NCBI RefSeq assembly: GCF_024055595.1
Contig: NZ_JAMXOF010000003.1
Coordinates: 310,001 to 374,000, forward strand
Origin: Mucilaginibacter aurantiaciroseus
GTDB taxonomy: Bacteria; Bacteroidota; Bacteroidia; Sphingobacteriales; Sphingobacteriaceae
Length of the DNA stretch: 64,000 nucleotides
Direction of reading: 5' to 3'
Shown here: positions 34,802-43,749 of the stretch, piece by piece
How the letters are laid out: each line of letters starts with the position of its first letter
Position numbering within the stretch: position 1 is the first letter of the stretch
The notes under the pieces: generated by a model
The model's database searches: none
What the model was told of the DNA's origin: nothing
Seen by the model: only the letters and a program-made list of their open reading frames with translations
Made by a program: the position numbers and the translations under genes

Positions 34802-35915
34802 CATTGCTTCTTTATTACTTGCGGGCTTGTACCTGTTAGTTGTTGCCTACCTCATAAAGGGATGGGCCGCGTTAAAACGCCCGCTCATCAGCACAACCGG
34901 CTTTACAACCAAAGTTACTATCCTTATCGCCGCGCGTAACGAGGCCGCACGCATTCGCCTAACCATAGACGATATCATTGCGCAGGATTACCCTAAACAG
35001 CTTACCGAAATTATTATCGTAGATGACCACTCTACTGATGATACAGCTAACATCATTCGCAGTTATGCCGCACAGGGCGTAAAACTTTTACAGCTTAACG
35101 AGGATAAACCACTAAACTCTTATAAAAAAAAGGCCATTGCCGAAGCCATTGCCCTGTCGCAAGGCGAACTGATGGTTTGTACCGATGCCGATTGCCGCAT
35201 GGGTACAAAATGGCTGTCATCTGTAATTGGTTATTACGAAATGCACCAGCCGGTCATGATCTCGTCTCCGGTAACTTACTTTGAAGAGAAAAGCTTGTTC
35301 GAGCTTTTACAAACCCTGGAGTTTTCATATCTGATAGGCATTGGTGCGGCTTTTATAGGTAATGGCCGTGCATCAACCTGTAACGGGGCTAATTTTGCTT
35401 ACCGTAAAGATGTGTTTTATGAGGTTGGGGGCTTTAAAGGGATAGATGACCTTGCCTCCGGCGATGACGAGTTGCTGCTGCAAAAGGTGGCAGAGGTTTA
35501 TCCGCAAAAGATAGCGTTCTTTAAAAACCGGGATGCGGTGGTATTTACCCATGCCAAATATACCTTGCAGGGTTTTCTGCAGCAAAGGCGCAGGTGGGCG
35601 TCAAAATCTACCCGTTATAAAGATAAAAAGGTGGTGGCGCTGGCTGTTTGTATCTGGCTGTTCAACCTGTCGCTGCTGGTAAATGCGGGATTAAGCTTTT
35701 ACAGCCTTGTTTATCTGAAGCTTTTTTTGGTGCAGTTCCTGTTAAAGTATTTGATAGAGGTGGCTTTTTTATTACCGATCACAGCTTTTTTTAAGCGCTC
35801 TAATTTAGTGGGCCTGCTTATATTACTTGGCCCCATCCACATTATTTACTTTGTATATGTAGGCCTAATTGGCAATACCCGCAAATATGCCTGGAAGGGG
35901 CGTATTGTTAAATAG
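34785..35915 (+). CDS. Membrane glycosyltransferase, family 2
   Basis: A 376-residue GT2 enzyme. An N-terminal membrane segment (about 3-24) is followed by the GT-A fold: TILIAARNE (45-53), IIIVDDHSTDDT (77-86), the metal-binding TDADC (133-137) and the acceptor motif QQRRRW (about 262-267), then two or more C-terminal membrane segments. This layout is that of processive or lipid-acceptor synthases. The TTG start overlaps the flippase-like gene by 17 nt. The sugar and the acceptor cannot be told. Confidence 0.9.
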   Translation: MIALYSIASLLLAGLYLLVVAYLIKGWAALKRPLISTTGFTTKVTILIAARNEAARIRLTIDDIIAQDYPKQLTEIIIVDDHSTDDTANIIRSYAAQGVKLLQLNEDKPLNSYKKKAIAEAIALSQGELMVCTDADCRMGTKWLSSVIGYYEMHQPVMISSPVTYFEEKSLFELLQTLEFSYLIGIGAAFIGNGRASTCNGANFAYRKDVFYEVGGFKGIDDLASGDDELLLQKVAEVYPQKIAFFKNRDAVVFTHAKYTLQGFLQQRRRWASKSTRYKDKKVVALAVCIWLFNLSLLVNAGLSFYSLVYLKLFLVQFLLKYLIEVAFLLPITAFFKRSNLVGLLILLGPIHIIYFVYVGLIGNTRKYAWKGRIVK

Positions 35916-36003
35916 CAGTGGCAAATTTTCCATCGTTTAAAAAAAGCGATACATATCCTTTAAAAATGGAATATTTCGCTATTTTACGCTACCTAATTTA
36001 ATA

Positions 36004-37242
36004 ATGCTAAATAACAACGATACTTCTGGTGAAGATGAATTGATCAGACTGCTGCTTAAAAGGCAGTCGGAGTTGAATTCGCTTTTGGAAGTAACAAGGG
36101 CTATAAACAAGAACACCTCAACCCCAACATTAATTCAAATGCTGGAGGTTATCCTCAAAAACTATTTACAGGTAGGAAAATTCCGTTTCCTGATAGAAAA
36201 GGACGGCGTATACAGCTGTATCTCTAAATATGGCGGCGAGATTGAAAGCGCCGTTACCCTAAACCATACCTGGGCGCACTTAAGTAAAATTAAAGCCCCT
36301 GCCGAGCTTACCAGCCATGCCGATAAGATATTAAGCAGGTATAATTATTTTATCCCTATTTACCACAAAAACAAAGCTTTAGCGTTCGCGCTCATCGGAG
36401 ATTTTAATACCTCGGGCGATATGTTGAACAATGACCTGAACTTTATCCAGACATTGATCAACGTTATTGTGGTGGCGTTAGAAAACAAAAAACTTTTTCG
36501 CGAACGCCTGCAAGCCGAGCGTTTTCAGCGCGAAATGGAACTGGCTGTTGAAGTGCAGAATATGCTGATACCGCTTAGGGAGCATAAAGAAGACAGCGTA
36601 GAGGTTGGTGCCCGTTACCTGCCCCACCAGGACATAGGCGGCGATTATTTCGATTTCTTCCGCATTAACGAAGCCGAATTTTTATGGTGCGTTGCCGATG
36701 TATCAGGCAAAGGTATTTCTGCTGCGTTGCTGATGGCAAATTTTCAGGCAAGCCTGCATGGCCTGACGGCGATAGAAGAAGACCTAACTACGGTTGTGGA
36801 GCGGTTAAACAAAATTATGATCAGGAATACCAAAGGCGAGCGTTTTATAACGCTGTTTTTGGCCAAGTATAACGAGCGCACCCGTAAGCTTAACTATATT
36901 AACGCGGGCCATAATCCAACTATATTATATTCGAACGGGGAAGCCATCCCGCTGAAACTGGGTACCACCATGATTGGCGCCTTTGATGAATTGCCATTTT
37001 TAAACGAAGGCGAACTTGACCTGGAGCCGGGCAGCCTGCTGTTTAATTATACTGATGGTTTAATGGACCACGAATCGCAAAACGCCAAAAACTGGAGCGA
37101 GGAAAAGCTACTTGAATTTGTGATAGCCAATGGAGAACTTACCCCCGACGAGTTTAACGAAACCCTGATGAACCACATTAACCAGGTTGTAAAAGGTAAA
37201 CCCATTGATGATATTACGTTGCTTACATTAAGAATTTCGTGA
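36004..37242 (+). CDS. SpoIIE/RsbU-type PP2C serine phosphatase with N-terminal GAF-like sensor
   Basis: A 412-residue cytoplasmic protein. Residues about 20-170 look like a GAF sensor, a short coiled-coil follows (about 170-190, FRERLQAERFQREMELAVEV), and the C-terminal 230 residues form a SpoIIE phosphatase (GGDYFDFF near 213, WCVADVSGKGISAALLMA near 227, FNYTDGLMDHE near 347, DDITLLTLR at the end). Such proteins dephosphorylate anti-sigma antagonists in partner-switch signalling. No anti-sigma or STAS gene is nearby, so the partner is elsewhere. It starts 89 bp after the glycosyltransferase gene. Confidence 0.9.
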   Translation: MLNNNDTSGEDELIRLLLKRQSELNSLLEVTRAINKNTSTPTLIQMLEVILKNYLQVGKFRFLIEKDGVYSCISKYGGEIESAVTLNHTWAHLSKIKAPAELTSHADKILSRYNYFIPIYHKNKALAFALIGDFNTSGDMLNNDLNFIQTLINVIVVALENKKLFRERLQAERFQREMELAVEVQNMLIPLREHKEDSVEVGARYLPHQDIGGDYFDFFRINEAEFLWCVADVSGKGISAALLMANFQASLHGLTAIEEDLTTVVERLNKIMIRNTKGERFITLFLAKYNERTRKLNYINAGHNPTILYSNGEAIPLKLGTTMIGAFDELPFLNEGELDLEPGSLLFNYTDGLMDHESQNAKNWSEEKLLEFVIANGELTPDEFNETLMNHINQVVKGKPIDDITLLTLRIS

Positions 37243-37257
37243 AATTTTTCTCCTTAT

Positions 37258-37295
37258 GTCATTTCGAACGAGGTACGAGGAGAAATCTGGTTAGA
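37258..37295. repeat. Short intergenic hairpin-like repeat
   Basis: GTCATTTCGAACGAGGTACG and GAGGAGAAATC form a weak fold between the convergent phosphatase and radA genes. It resembles the outer parts of the other dispersed repeats but no second copy is present in the window. Confidence 0.3.
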
Positions 37296-37321
37296 TAAGA
37301 CACGTTGTTGAGCGCTGAGTA

Positions 37322-38767
37322 TTACCCGAACAACAACCCAAACACCTCCTCTATCCTGCCTACAACTTTCACATCGATGGTATAACGCGATAGGTCGAGC
37401 CGTTTTTTATCTTTCGCGGCGGTTGGCATATTGTATTTAGAGATAAAGATTTGCTCGAAGCCAAGCTTTTGCGCTTCGGCTATTCGCTGTTCCACGCGGT
37501 TAACGGCACGGATCTCGCCAGATAAACCTATCTCACCCGCGAAGCAGGTTTTTGCCGGAATGGGGATATCCTCGTGCGAGGAGATAATTGCCGCGGCCAG
37601 GCCCAGATCAATAGCGGGGTCCTCTACACGGATCCCGCCGGTGATATTCAGGAACACGTCTTTAGCGCCAAGGCGGAAACCACAGCGTTTTTCTAATACG
37701 GCCAGCAACATGCTCATTCGTTTGGTATCAAAGCCCGTAGCGGTTCGCTGGGGCGTTCCGTAAGCGGATGTGCTCACCAACGCCTGGGTTTCTATCAGCA
37801 TTGGCCTCATGCCCTCTAACGTGGCCGATATGGTGATGCCGCTTAAGGGTTCGTCCCGTTGGGATAATAAGATCTCTGATGGATTAGACACCTCGCGCAA
37901 GCCCTCGCCCAGCATCTCGTATATACCGATCTCTGATGATGAACCGAAACGGTTTTTGATGGTACGCAATATGCGGTAAACATGGTGGCGGTCGCCTTCA
38001 AACTGCAGCACGGTATCAACCATGTGCTCCAATATTTTTGGTCCGGCTATCATGCCATCCTTGGTGATGTGGCCAATTAAAAATACCGGGGTGGACGTCT
38101 CCTTAGCAAAACGCAAAAGTTCAGCAGTACATTCCCTCACTTGTGATACACTGCCCGGGGTAGATTCTACATGCGATGAATGCAAGGTTTGGATAGAATC
38201 TATCACCAAAATATCCGGCTGTAACGCCTCTATCTGTTTAAATATGTTTTGGGTTGAGGTTTCAGTCAGGATAAAACAACCTTTGCCAAATTCATCCTTT
38301 AATTCTTTGTTCTTCGCTCTTTCCTGTTGGGTATCTAACGACACCAAACGCTCCGCACGCATCTTTATCTGGTGGTCGCTTTCCTCGCCCGATACATACA
38401 ACACTTTTACATTTGGCATATTAAGCGCCAGTTGCAGCATCAGGGTAGATTTACCGATGCCCGGTTCGCCTCCTATTAAAACTAACGAACCGGCTACAAT
38501 GCCACCACCTAATACCCGGTTAAATTCTTTATCGGGCGTAAGCAGGCGGTGTTCTTCCTTAAATGTAATTTCGCCCACCTCAACAGGTTTGTTAGCCCTT
38601 TGGGATGATGCAGGGCTCGCCTTCCAGTTGGGTACAGATGCGTTCGATTTCTCTAAAATTTCTTCAACAAAGGTATTCCATTGCTGGCAGCTTGGGCATT
38701 TACCCAGCCACTTAGCAGATTCGTAACCACAGCTTTGACAGAAATAAGCGATTTTAGATTTAGCCAT
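37322..38767 (-). CDS. radA: DNA repair protein RadA (Sms)
   Basis: A 481-residue RecA-related ATPase that promotes branch migration in recombinational repair. An N-terminal zinc finger (Cys10, Cys13, Cys24, Cys27) is followed by a Walker A (GGEPGIGKST, 99-108), the RadA-specific KNRFG (about 270), and a C-terminal Lon-like domain (VEDPAIDLGLAAAIISS, ETCFAGEIGLSGEIRAV-type segment). Length and order are normal. No neighbour suggests an operon. Confidence 0.97.
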   Translation of the reverse strand: MAKSKIAYFCQSCGYESAKWLGKCPSCQQWNTFVEEILEKSNASVPNWKASPASSQRANKPVEVGEITFKEEHRLLTPDKEFNRVLGGGIVAGSLVLIGGEPGIGKSTLMLQLALNMPNVKVLYVSGEESDHQIKMRAERLVSLDTQQERAKNKELKDEFGKGCFILTETSTQNIFKQIEALQPDILVIDSIQTLHSSHVESTPGSVSQVRECTAELLRFAKETSTPVFLIGHITKDGMIAGPKILEHMVDTVLQFEGDRHHVYRILRTIKNRFGSSSEIGIYEMLGEGLREVSNPSEILLSQRDEPLSGITISATLEGMRPMLIETQALVSTSAYGTPQRTATGFDTKRMSMLLAVLEKRCGFRLGAKDVFLNITGGIRVEDPAIDLGLAAAIISSHEDIPIPAKTCFAGEIGLSGEIRAVNRVEQRIAEAQKLGFEQIFISKYNMPTAAKDKKRLDLSRYTIDVKVVGRIEEVFGLLFG

Positions 38768-38916
38768 TTGTTTGATATGCAGAATTGCTGCGGATAAATT
38801 TAAAGATAATATACCAAATGCTAAAATTATTAGGATTTTATGGTTAAATAGAATTAAATTGCATTATATAAATACGAAGTATAACCCCGGCAAATTCTTT
38901 TGACATATTTTAAACC

Positions 38917-39473
38917 GATACAATAAGAATTATCAGTAAAGACAAAGGCAATACTTTTCTGACATTAAAAGCACATGTAACTTCTGACAAATAAATTAAT
39001 ATGAATTAGATGTTACTATTTTTGATGGAAACTTCATTGAAAGAGATTCGCCTAACAATCGCACAAAATTTTATCTAATACTTGAAGCAATTTATCCTAA
39101 TGGTTTAACACCAATACCAGCCCATTATATTTTAAAAGTTAGTAAAACAACGGCAATTTATTAAGGTAGTTATTTGAAAAATGTTTATAATTTGAATGGG
39201 CAAAATATTCGTGTGTATAACAACTCAAATGAGCATTCAACTCCTCATTTAAATGAGGAGAGTGAAAGCGGGTTTAATTTGCTTAAAGGCGTTAGAGATA
39301 ATAAAATAACAGATAATGAAAAACGTTTGGTTCTTTTAGAAGAAATGCACCAATCAAAAGGGAGCGGTAATTACTTAGCAAAGAATACAAATTTTATAGC
39401 TAATTCTACTAATTATATGACGTTAATAAGCCCATTTATTCCAGCCCGGACAGCCCTTATATCTGGGCACTAA
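38917..39473 (+). pseudogene. Broken AT-rich gene of unknown family
   Basis: The frame from 38917 reads DTIRIISKDKGNTFLTLKAH and stops at a TAA near 38989. The next frame, from 39000, reads YELDVTIFDGNFIERDSPNN, stops at TAA 39162, and then continues in the same frame to 39473 with NVYNLNGQNIRVYNNSNEH. These parts read as one former protein with one frameshift and one stop. I do not recognise it; the first parts look like a beta-rich domain. The base composition is more AT-rich than neighbours, a possible sign of transfer. The 99-residue frame from TTG 39174 may be only a remnant. Confidence 0.5.
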
Positions 39474-39512
39474 GTATTTTAGTTGATTTTCTGTCCAACA
39501 TCTGCCATTAAC

Positions 39513-39549
39513 AAAAAAGAGCAGATGCTTTTTAAAACATCTGCTCTTT
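39513..39549 (-). terminator. Terminator after the ribonuclease E/G gene
   Basis: Twelve-bp stem AAAGAGCAGATG / CATCTGCTCTTT (39516-39527 and 39538-39549) with an A run on the plus strand giving a U tract on the minus. It ends the gene that stops at 39571. Confidence 0.9.
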
Positions 39550-39570
39550 CTATATCTGCCTTAAGGCGTC

Positions 39571-41121
39571 TTACAACTTAATCTCTTCGTCTTTCGCAGA
39601 GAAGAAATGGAACTCGGTGATCTGGTAAGCGGGATTGCTCCTCATTTTTATCCACTGGTTGTATTTAAAGTACCATTTCATTTGGCGGTTAAATAACCCT
39701 TTTTTAATGTATGCCTCAATGTACGGGTGTACACAAAGTGTAATGTTTTTCTCGTTTTGCTCTTCAAGTATGTAATTGAAGTTTGTTTCAATATCATCTA
39801 TCAGCAATACGGTTGGCCTTATAGTACCGGTACCGCCACAAGCAGGGCAAACCTCGCTGGTAACAATATTCATTTCGGGCCTTACACGCTGGCGTGTAAT
39901 TTGAATGAGGCCAAATTTGCTCGGCGGCAAAATGGTGTGCTTGGCACGGTCATCCGCCATTTGGGCTTTTAGGTAATCAAAAAGCTCTTTGCGGTTGGTT
40001 GGCTTGTGCATGTCAATAAAATCGACAACCACTATACCACCCATATCGCGCAGGCGCAACTGGCGTGCTATCTCTTTGGCCGCTTCCTTATTTACCTGGT
40101 ACGCGTTCTCTTCCTGGTTCTCCTTATTAGCTGTACGGTTACCGCTGTTTACGTCAATAACGTGCAGGGCTTCTGTATGCTCAATAACCAGGTAGGCACC
40201 GCCGGCAAGGTTTACCGTTTTCCCAAAGGTCGATTTTATCTGCTTATCCACACCATGGTGCTCAAAAATAGGCTCCTTGTGTTTATGTAAGCGTACAATG
40301 CCCTCTAAATCGGGAGAGATCTCGTGTATGTACGACCTAACCTCTTCATACATACTCTGCTCATTCACATAAATATTCTGAAAATCGGGGTTTAAGATAT
40401 CCCTCAGGATGGTAGATGTACGGCCAATTTCACCTAAAACCTTTTTAGAAGGTTCGGTGCCATGCAGCTTGGTAACAAATGTTTCCCATTTGGATATCAG
40501 GTCTAACAGATCCTTCTGCAACTCGGGCACACCTTTACCTTCAGATACGGTGCGTATAATAACGCCGAAATGCTTAGGTTTAATGCTTTCAACCACCTTG
40601 CGCAGGCGGTTGCGTTCCGTATTGCTCTTGATTTTTTTTGAGATAGATATCACCTCAGAAAAAGGCACAAGTACTACATACCGGCCAGCTATAGAGAGGT
40701 CGGAACTTAAGCGGGGGCCTTTTGTTGAAATTGGCTCCTTAGCTATTTGTACAGGTACAAGCAGGCCTTTTGATAATACATCAGAGATCTTGCCCCCTTT
40801 GTTAATATCAGCATCCGGCTTAAAGTTATCTAAAAGCTTCGATTGGTATCCACCGCTACGTACTTGTTTTGTAAGCTTAAGCAGGCTTTGTACCTGCGGC
40901 CCCAAATCAAGGTAATGCAAAAAGGCATCCTTCTCATAACCTACATCCACAAATGCGGCATTCAGGCTCGGCATAATTTTTTTAATGCGGCCTAAATATA
41001 TATCGCCAACAGTATAATTGTTAGTGATATGCTCTTTGTGGAGTTCTACAAGTTGTTTGTCCTGTAATAATGCAATAGTAGCCCCGTTGGGGGATGAATC
41101 GATAATTAATTCCTTTATCAA
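39571..41121 (-). CDS. rng: Ribonuclease E/G family protein
   Basis: A 516-residue endoribonuclease of the RNase G type that trims rRNA and mRNA. An S1-like N-terminal region (GDIYLGRIKKIMPSLNAAFV, about 39-58, interrupted by a charged insert) is followed by the catalytic DNase-I-like domain (IDVNSGNRT near 325 and VVDFIDM near 365, Asp ligands for Mg) and the zinc-link CPACGGTG near 434. There is no C-terminal RNA-degradosome scaffold, unlike RNase E. It lies downstream of the HU, TPR and 29-residue genes but is separated from them by a terminator. Confidence 0.93.
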   Translation of the reverse strand: MIKELIIDSSPNGATIALLQDKQLVELHKEHITNNYTVGDIYLGRIKKIMPSLNAAFVDVGYEKDAFLHYLDLGPQVQSLLKLTKQVRSGGYQSKLLDNFKPDADINKGGKISDVLSKGLLVPVQIAKEPISTKGPRLSSDLSIAGRYVVLVPFSEVISISKKIKSNTERNRLRKVVESIKPKHFGVIIRTVSEGKGVPELQKDLLDLISKWETFVTKLHGTEPSKKVLGEIGRTSTILRDILNPDFQNIYVNEQSMYEEVRSYIHEISPDLEGIVRLHKHKEPIFEHHGVDKQIKSTFGKTVNLAGGAYLVIEHTEALHVIDVNSGNRTANKENQEENAYQVNKEAAKEIARQLRLRDMGGIVVVDFIDMHKPTNRKELFDYLKAQMADDRAKHTILPPSKFGLIQITRQRVRPEMNIVTSEVCPACGGTGTIRPTVLLIDDIETNFNYILEEQNEKNITLCVHPYIEAYIKKGLFNRQMKWYFKYNQWIKMRSNPAYQITEFHFFSAKDEEIKL

Positions 41122-41194
41122 TTGCTACTCCATTTCTTAAAACGGTGCAAAATTGCACCGCGAGTTAATAAGTGGGTAAAAAACTCACATAAAA

Positions 41195-41214
41195 ACCCCG
41201 GCACAAGCCGGGGT
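41195..41214 (-). terminator. Terminator after the HU-TPR-small-protein cluster
   Basis: Eight-bp stem ACCCCGGC / GCCGGGGT with an ACAA loop and an A run that gives U on the minus strand. It follows the 29-residue gene and separates the cluster from rng. Confidence 0.88.
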
Positions 41215-41233
41215 AATAAACTACCTAAGCAGC

Positions 41234-41323
41234 CTATTTTTTCTTATGTCTGTTTTTTCTTAAACGCTTCTTGCGTTTGTGGGTAGCCATTTTATGTCTC
41301 TTACGTTTTTTACCGCTTGGCAT
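41234..41323 (-). CDS. AURKAIP1/COX24 domain-containing small basic protein, 29 residues
   Basis: A 29-codon minus-strand frame, ATG at 41323 to TAG at 41234. It starts MPSGKKRKRHKMATHKRKKR and continues in the same Lys/Arg/His-rich style. This matches the AURKAIP1/COX24 domain, known in mitochondria as ribosomal protein mS38; bacterial members are thought to be ribosome-bound, but I infer this. It is too short for standard gene calling and easily missed. It lies 26 bp downstream of the TPR gene and just before a terminator, probably as the last gene of the HU-TPR unit. Confidence 0.9.
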   Translation of the reverse strand: MPSGKKRKRHKMATHKRKKRLRKNRHKKK

Positions 41324-41348
41324 AGTAATAATGTTTAAATGTGATTAT

Positions 41349-42200
41349 TTATTTCTTTAATTCCTTTATATACTCATCAATGCGCTGCCCTGCAGAAGGG
41401 TCGCCCATAATATCTTTGCATTTTTCATAAGCGGCAATCGCTTCTTTCTTTTTACCCAGTTGCTTATAGCTTTCGGCTAAATAAAAGTATGGTTCAAGTT
41501 CTTCTTTTTGCGCAATAAGCGTTTTAAACCTTTCAACCGCTTTTTCGTACTGGCCGCTCTTCATGGCAAACATGCCTAAATTTAGCAGCGCGTCGTGGTT
41601 GTTAGGGTCTTGTTTTACTACATCAAGCAAAAGTGCAATACCCTGCATTGGCATAGCGCCGCCGTTTACATAAGCAACACCTAAACCTGTCTTAGCCTCA
41701 AGGCTGGCAGGCTGTAGTTTGATAGCATTTTTGAATGCGTCAACGGCATTTACTATATACGTACCCTGTGCCGATGTATCTTGCGATAACTTGTAAGCAG
41801 CATTAAAACCTTTTCCTGCGTCTAACCAATCTGCTATGGCATTGCTTTTATGGGCAATATCCAGGTAGTAGAAAGCTGCCGGGGCGGGCTGTGCAACGCT
41901 AGCCCATATTTTGGCTATTTGCCTTTCCAGGGTAGCTTTGTCAGCATCGCCTGCTGTTTTAAGCTTATTTTCAAGTGTGCTTATTTGTTTTGCAACAGAA
42001 GCATCAATATTGACCTTGGCCGATGCTGATACTGTAGCCACATTTATATTAGCGTTTGCCTTAACCATTGGTGCAGCGCCCGCAGCAGCCTGGCCACGTG
42101 TTGCAGCTTTGGCTTGCGACAACCCTTTTACCGGTAACGAATACAAATAGCCCATAATAGCAACTACTGCTACACCTACGACTATCTGTTTAACTTTCAT
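41349..42200 (-). CDS. Tetratricopeptide-repeat protein with N-terminal membrane anchor
   Basis: A 283-residue protein. One N-terminal hydrophobic segment (about 5-25) anchors or exports it, an Ala-rich linker follows (30-70), then a coiled stretch (IDASVAKQISTLENKLKTAG), and at least three TPR units span about 120-275 (for example NHDALLNLGMFAMKSGQYEK). TPR proteins mediate protein contacts; the partner is unknown. It starts 6 bp after the HU gene ends, so both share a transcript, and a 29-residue ribosome-type protein follows. Confidence 0.85.
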   Translation of the reverse strand: MKVKQIVVGVAVVAIMGYLYSLPVKGLSQAKAATRGQAAAGAAPMVKANANINVATVSASAKVNIDASVAKQISTLENKLKTAGDADKATLERQIAKIWASVAQPAPAAFYYLDIAHKSNAIADWLDAGKGFNAAYKLSQDTSAQGTYIVNAVDAFKNAIKLQPASLEAKTGLGVAYVNGGAMPMQGIALLLDVVKQDPNNHDALLNLGMFAMKSGQYEKAVERFKTLIAQKEELEPYFYLAESYKQLGKKKEAIAAYEKCKDIMGDPSAGQRIDEYIKELKK

Positions 42201-42205
42201 ACTAA

Positions 42206-42508
42206 TTATTTGGTTGCGTTAGTTGTTTTGTTGCCGCTTCTTACTTTCTCAACAAAAGTTTTAGCCGGTTTAAAACTTGGTACAAAATGCTCAGGGATTA
42301 TAATGGCAGTGTTTTTTGAAATGTTACGGGCTGTTTTTTTAGCTCTCTTTTTAACTACAAAGCTACCGAAACCCCTAACGTATACGTTTTCGCCGCCAAC
42401 CATTGAGGTTTTAACTACTTTGAAAAACGCCTCAACAGTTTCCTGCACGTCCACTTTTTCTATTCCTGTTTTAGATGAGATTTCAGCTATAATTTCTGCC
42501 TTGGTCAT
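42206..42508 (-). CDS. hup: HU-family DNA-binding protein
   Basis: A 100-residue nucleoid protein that bends DNA. TKAEIIAEISSKTGIEK opens the dimer core; VYVRGFGSFVVKKRAKKTAR begins near residue 43 and is the HU/IHF signature before the DNA-binding arm, and NISKNTAIIIPEHFVPSFKP completes the arm. The C-terminus has an extra Lys/Thr tail (residues 90-100). A TACTTTTG box at 42560 lies about 50 bp upstream. It is the first gene of a unit with the TPR gene and the AURKAIP1-type gene. Confidence 0.94.
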   Translation of the reverse strand: MTKAEIIAEISSKTGIEKVDVQETVEAFFKVVKTSMVGGENVYVRGFGSFVVKKRAKKTARNISKNTAIIIPEHFVPSFKPAKTFVEKVRSGNKTTNATK

Positions 42509-42559
42509 ATCTTGTTTCCTTTTATTTAAATGTATAAATACTTAACTGTTTTGGGGTTG

Positions 42560-42567
42560 CAAAAGTA
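42560..42567 (-). promoter_or_regulatory. Putative -7 box for the HU gene
   Basis: TACTTTTG on the minus strand fits TAnnTTTG, 52 bp upstream of the HU start. No clear -33 TTG is seen. Confidence 0.5.
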
Positions 42568-42682
42568 TCGCTTTAAAATTAAAGAATAAAATAAATAGCA
42601 GATTTTTTTTCGAAGGGGGCAAAATGGGCATTTTTCAACCACAATTATGATACTCAGATGATAAGGCGTTACTTTGCAGAAG

Positions 42683-43726
42683 ATGGATTTTAATGCCGAA
42701 CTGGTAAACTGGTATAACAATAATAAACGCGATCTGCCCTGGCGCAATACTACTGATGCTTATATAATATGGCTATCAGAAATTATATTACAGCAAACCC
42801 GTGTAAAGCAGGGTATGCCCTATTTTTATCGCTTTGCAGAAAGATACCCAACCGTAACTGCCTTTGCAGCAGCGCACGAGGACGAAGTGTTACGATTATG
42901 GCAAGGACTGGGTTATTACTCGCGAGGGCGTAATATGTTAAAGACGGCGCAGCTCGTTCAGGAAAAATACAATGGGGTATTCCCGGTAAAATATGATGAG
43001 CTGATAAAACTTAAAGGCATAGGCGAATACACAGCTGCCGCAATTTCCTCATTTTCGGCTAACGAAGCGAGGGCGGTTGTAGATGGTAACGTTTATCGGG
43101 TGCTGGCGCGATATTTTGGGGTTGATGAGCCGATAAATTCGCCAAAAGGCAAAAAAATGTTTCAGCAAATGGCGGATGGGCTGCTTAATAAGGAGCAACC
43201 GGCAGCGCATAACCAGGCCATGATGGAGTTTGGGGCGATGCTGTGCAAGCCAAAAAATCCGGCCTGCGGTATTTGCCCTTTAAGAGTAGGGTGTGTTGCT
43301 TTCAAAACAAACGCAACTGGATATTTGCCTGTGAAATTAAAGACGGTTAAAATCCGCAAAAGATTTTTTAACTACATGTTAATTTCTGACGGTAAAAAGA
43401 TTTTGATTAAAAAGCGCGGCGAGGGCGATATTTGGGCAAATATGTACGATTTGCCATTGATTGAAACGCCTGAATTAATGGAGGCCGTTGAGGTTTTAGC
43501 CCTGCCGCAGATGAATGTTTTTGGACGTAATGTTGCTTTAAAGTACAATTCGGCTGTAATTAAGCATGTATTAACACATCAGCATTTATTTATCAGATTT
43601 TTGGTACTGAAAGATTTTCCCGAAAAATTGCAGGAAAGTTGGGTTATTACAGGCGTGGAAGAGTTGGAAAACTTAGCGCTCCCAAAAGCTATTTTTATAT
43701 TTATAAAATATTTTTTTAATTTCTAA
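42683..43726 (+). CDS. mutY: A/G-specific adenine glycosylase
   Basis: Removes adenine mispaired with 8-oxoguanine. The start at ATG 42683 (MDFNAELVNWY) is favoured over TTG nine bases upstream. The DNA-glycosylase core shows the catalytic Glu33 in SEIILQQTR, a helix-hairpin-helix LKGIGEYTAAA (110-120) and Asp134 in VVDGN. A [4Fe-4S] ligand set follows (Cys188, Cys195, Cys198, Cys204; C-x6-C-x2-C-x5-C). The C-terminal NUDIX-like domain that recognises 8-oxoG runs from about 220. Length 347 is normal. The ssb gene starts 23 bp downstream, a likely shared transcript. Confidence 0.96.
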   Translation: MDFNAELVNWYNNNKRDLPWRNTTDAYIIWLSEIILQQTRVKQGMPYFYRFAERYPTVTAFAAAHEDEVLRLWQGLGYYSRGRNMLKTAQLVQEKYNGVFPVKYDELIKLKGIGEYTAAAISSFSANEARAVVDGNVYRVLARYFGVDEPINSPKGKKMFQQMADGLLNKEQPAAHNQAMMEFGAMLCKPKNPACGICPLRVGCVAFKTNATGYLPVKLKTVKIRKRFFNYMLISDGKKILIKKRGEGDIWANMYDLPLIETPELMEAVEVLALPQMNVFGRNVALKYNSAVIKHVLTHQHLFIRFLVLKDFPEKLQESWVITGVEELENLALPKAIFIFIKYFFNF

Positions 43727-43749
43727 ACAATTCTTCGTTATTTTATAGT

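Noticed and set aside
38022..38726. 234-residue plus-strand frame over radA
   Set aside because: Antisense shadow; radA has every family motif on the minus strand.
39174..39473. 99-residue plus-strand frame as an intact gene
   Set aside because: The same frame extends upstream past a single stop codon and another broken piece, so a remnant is more likely than a complete gene.
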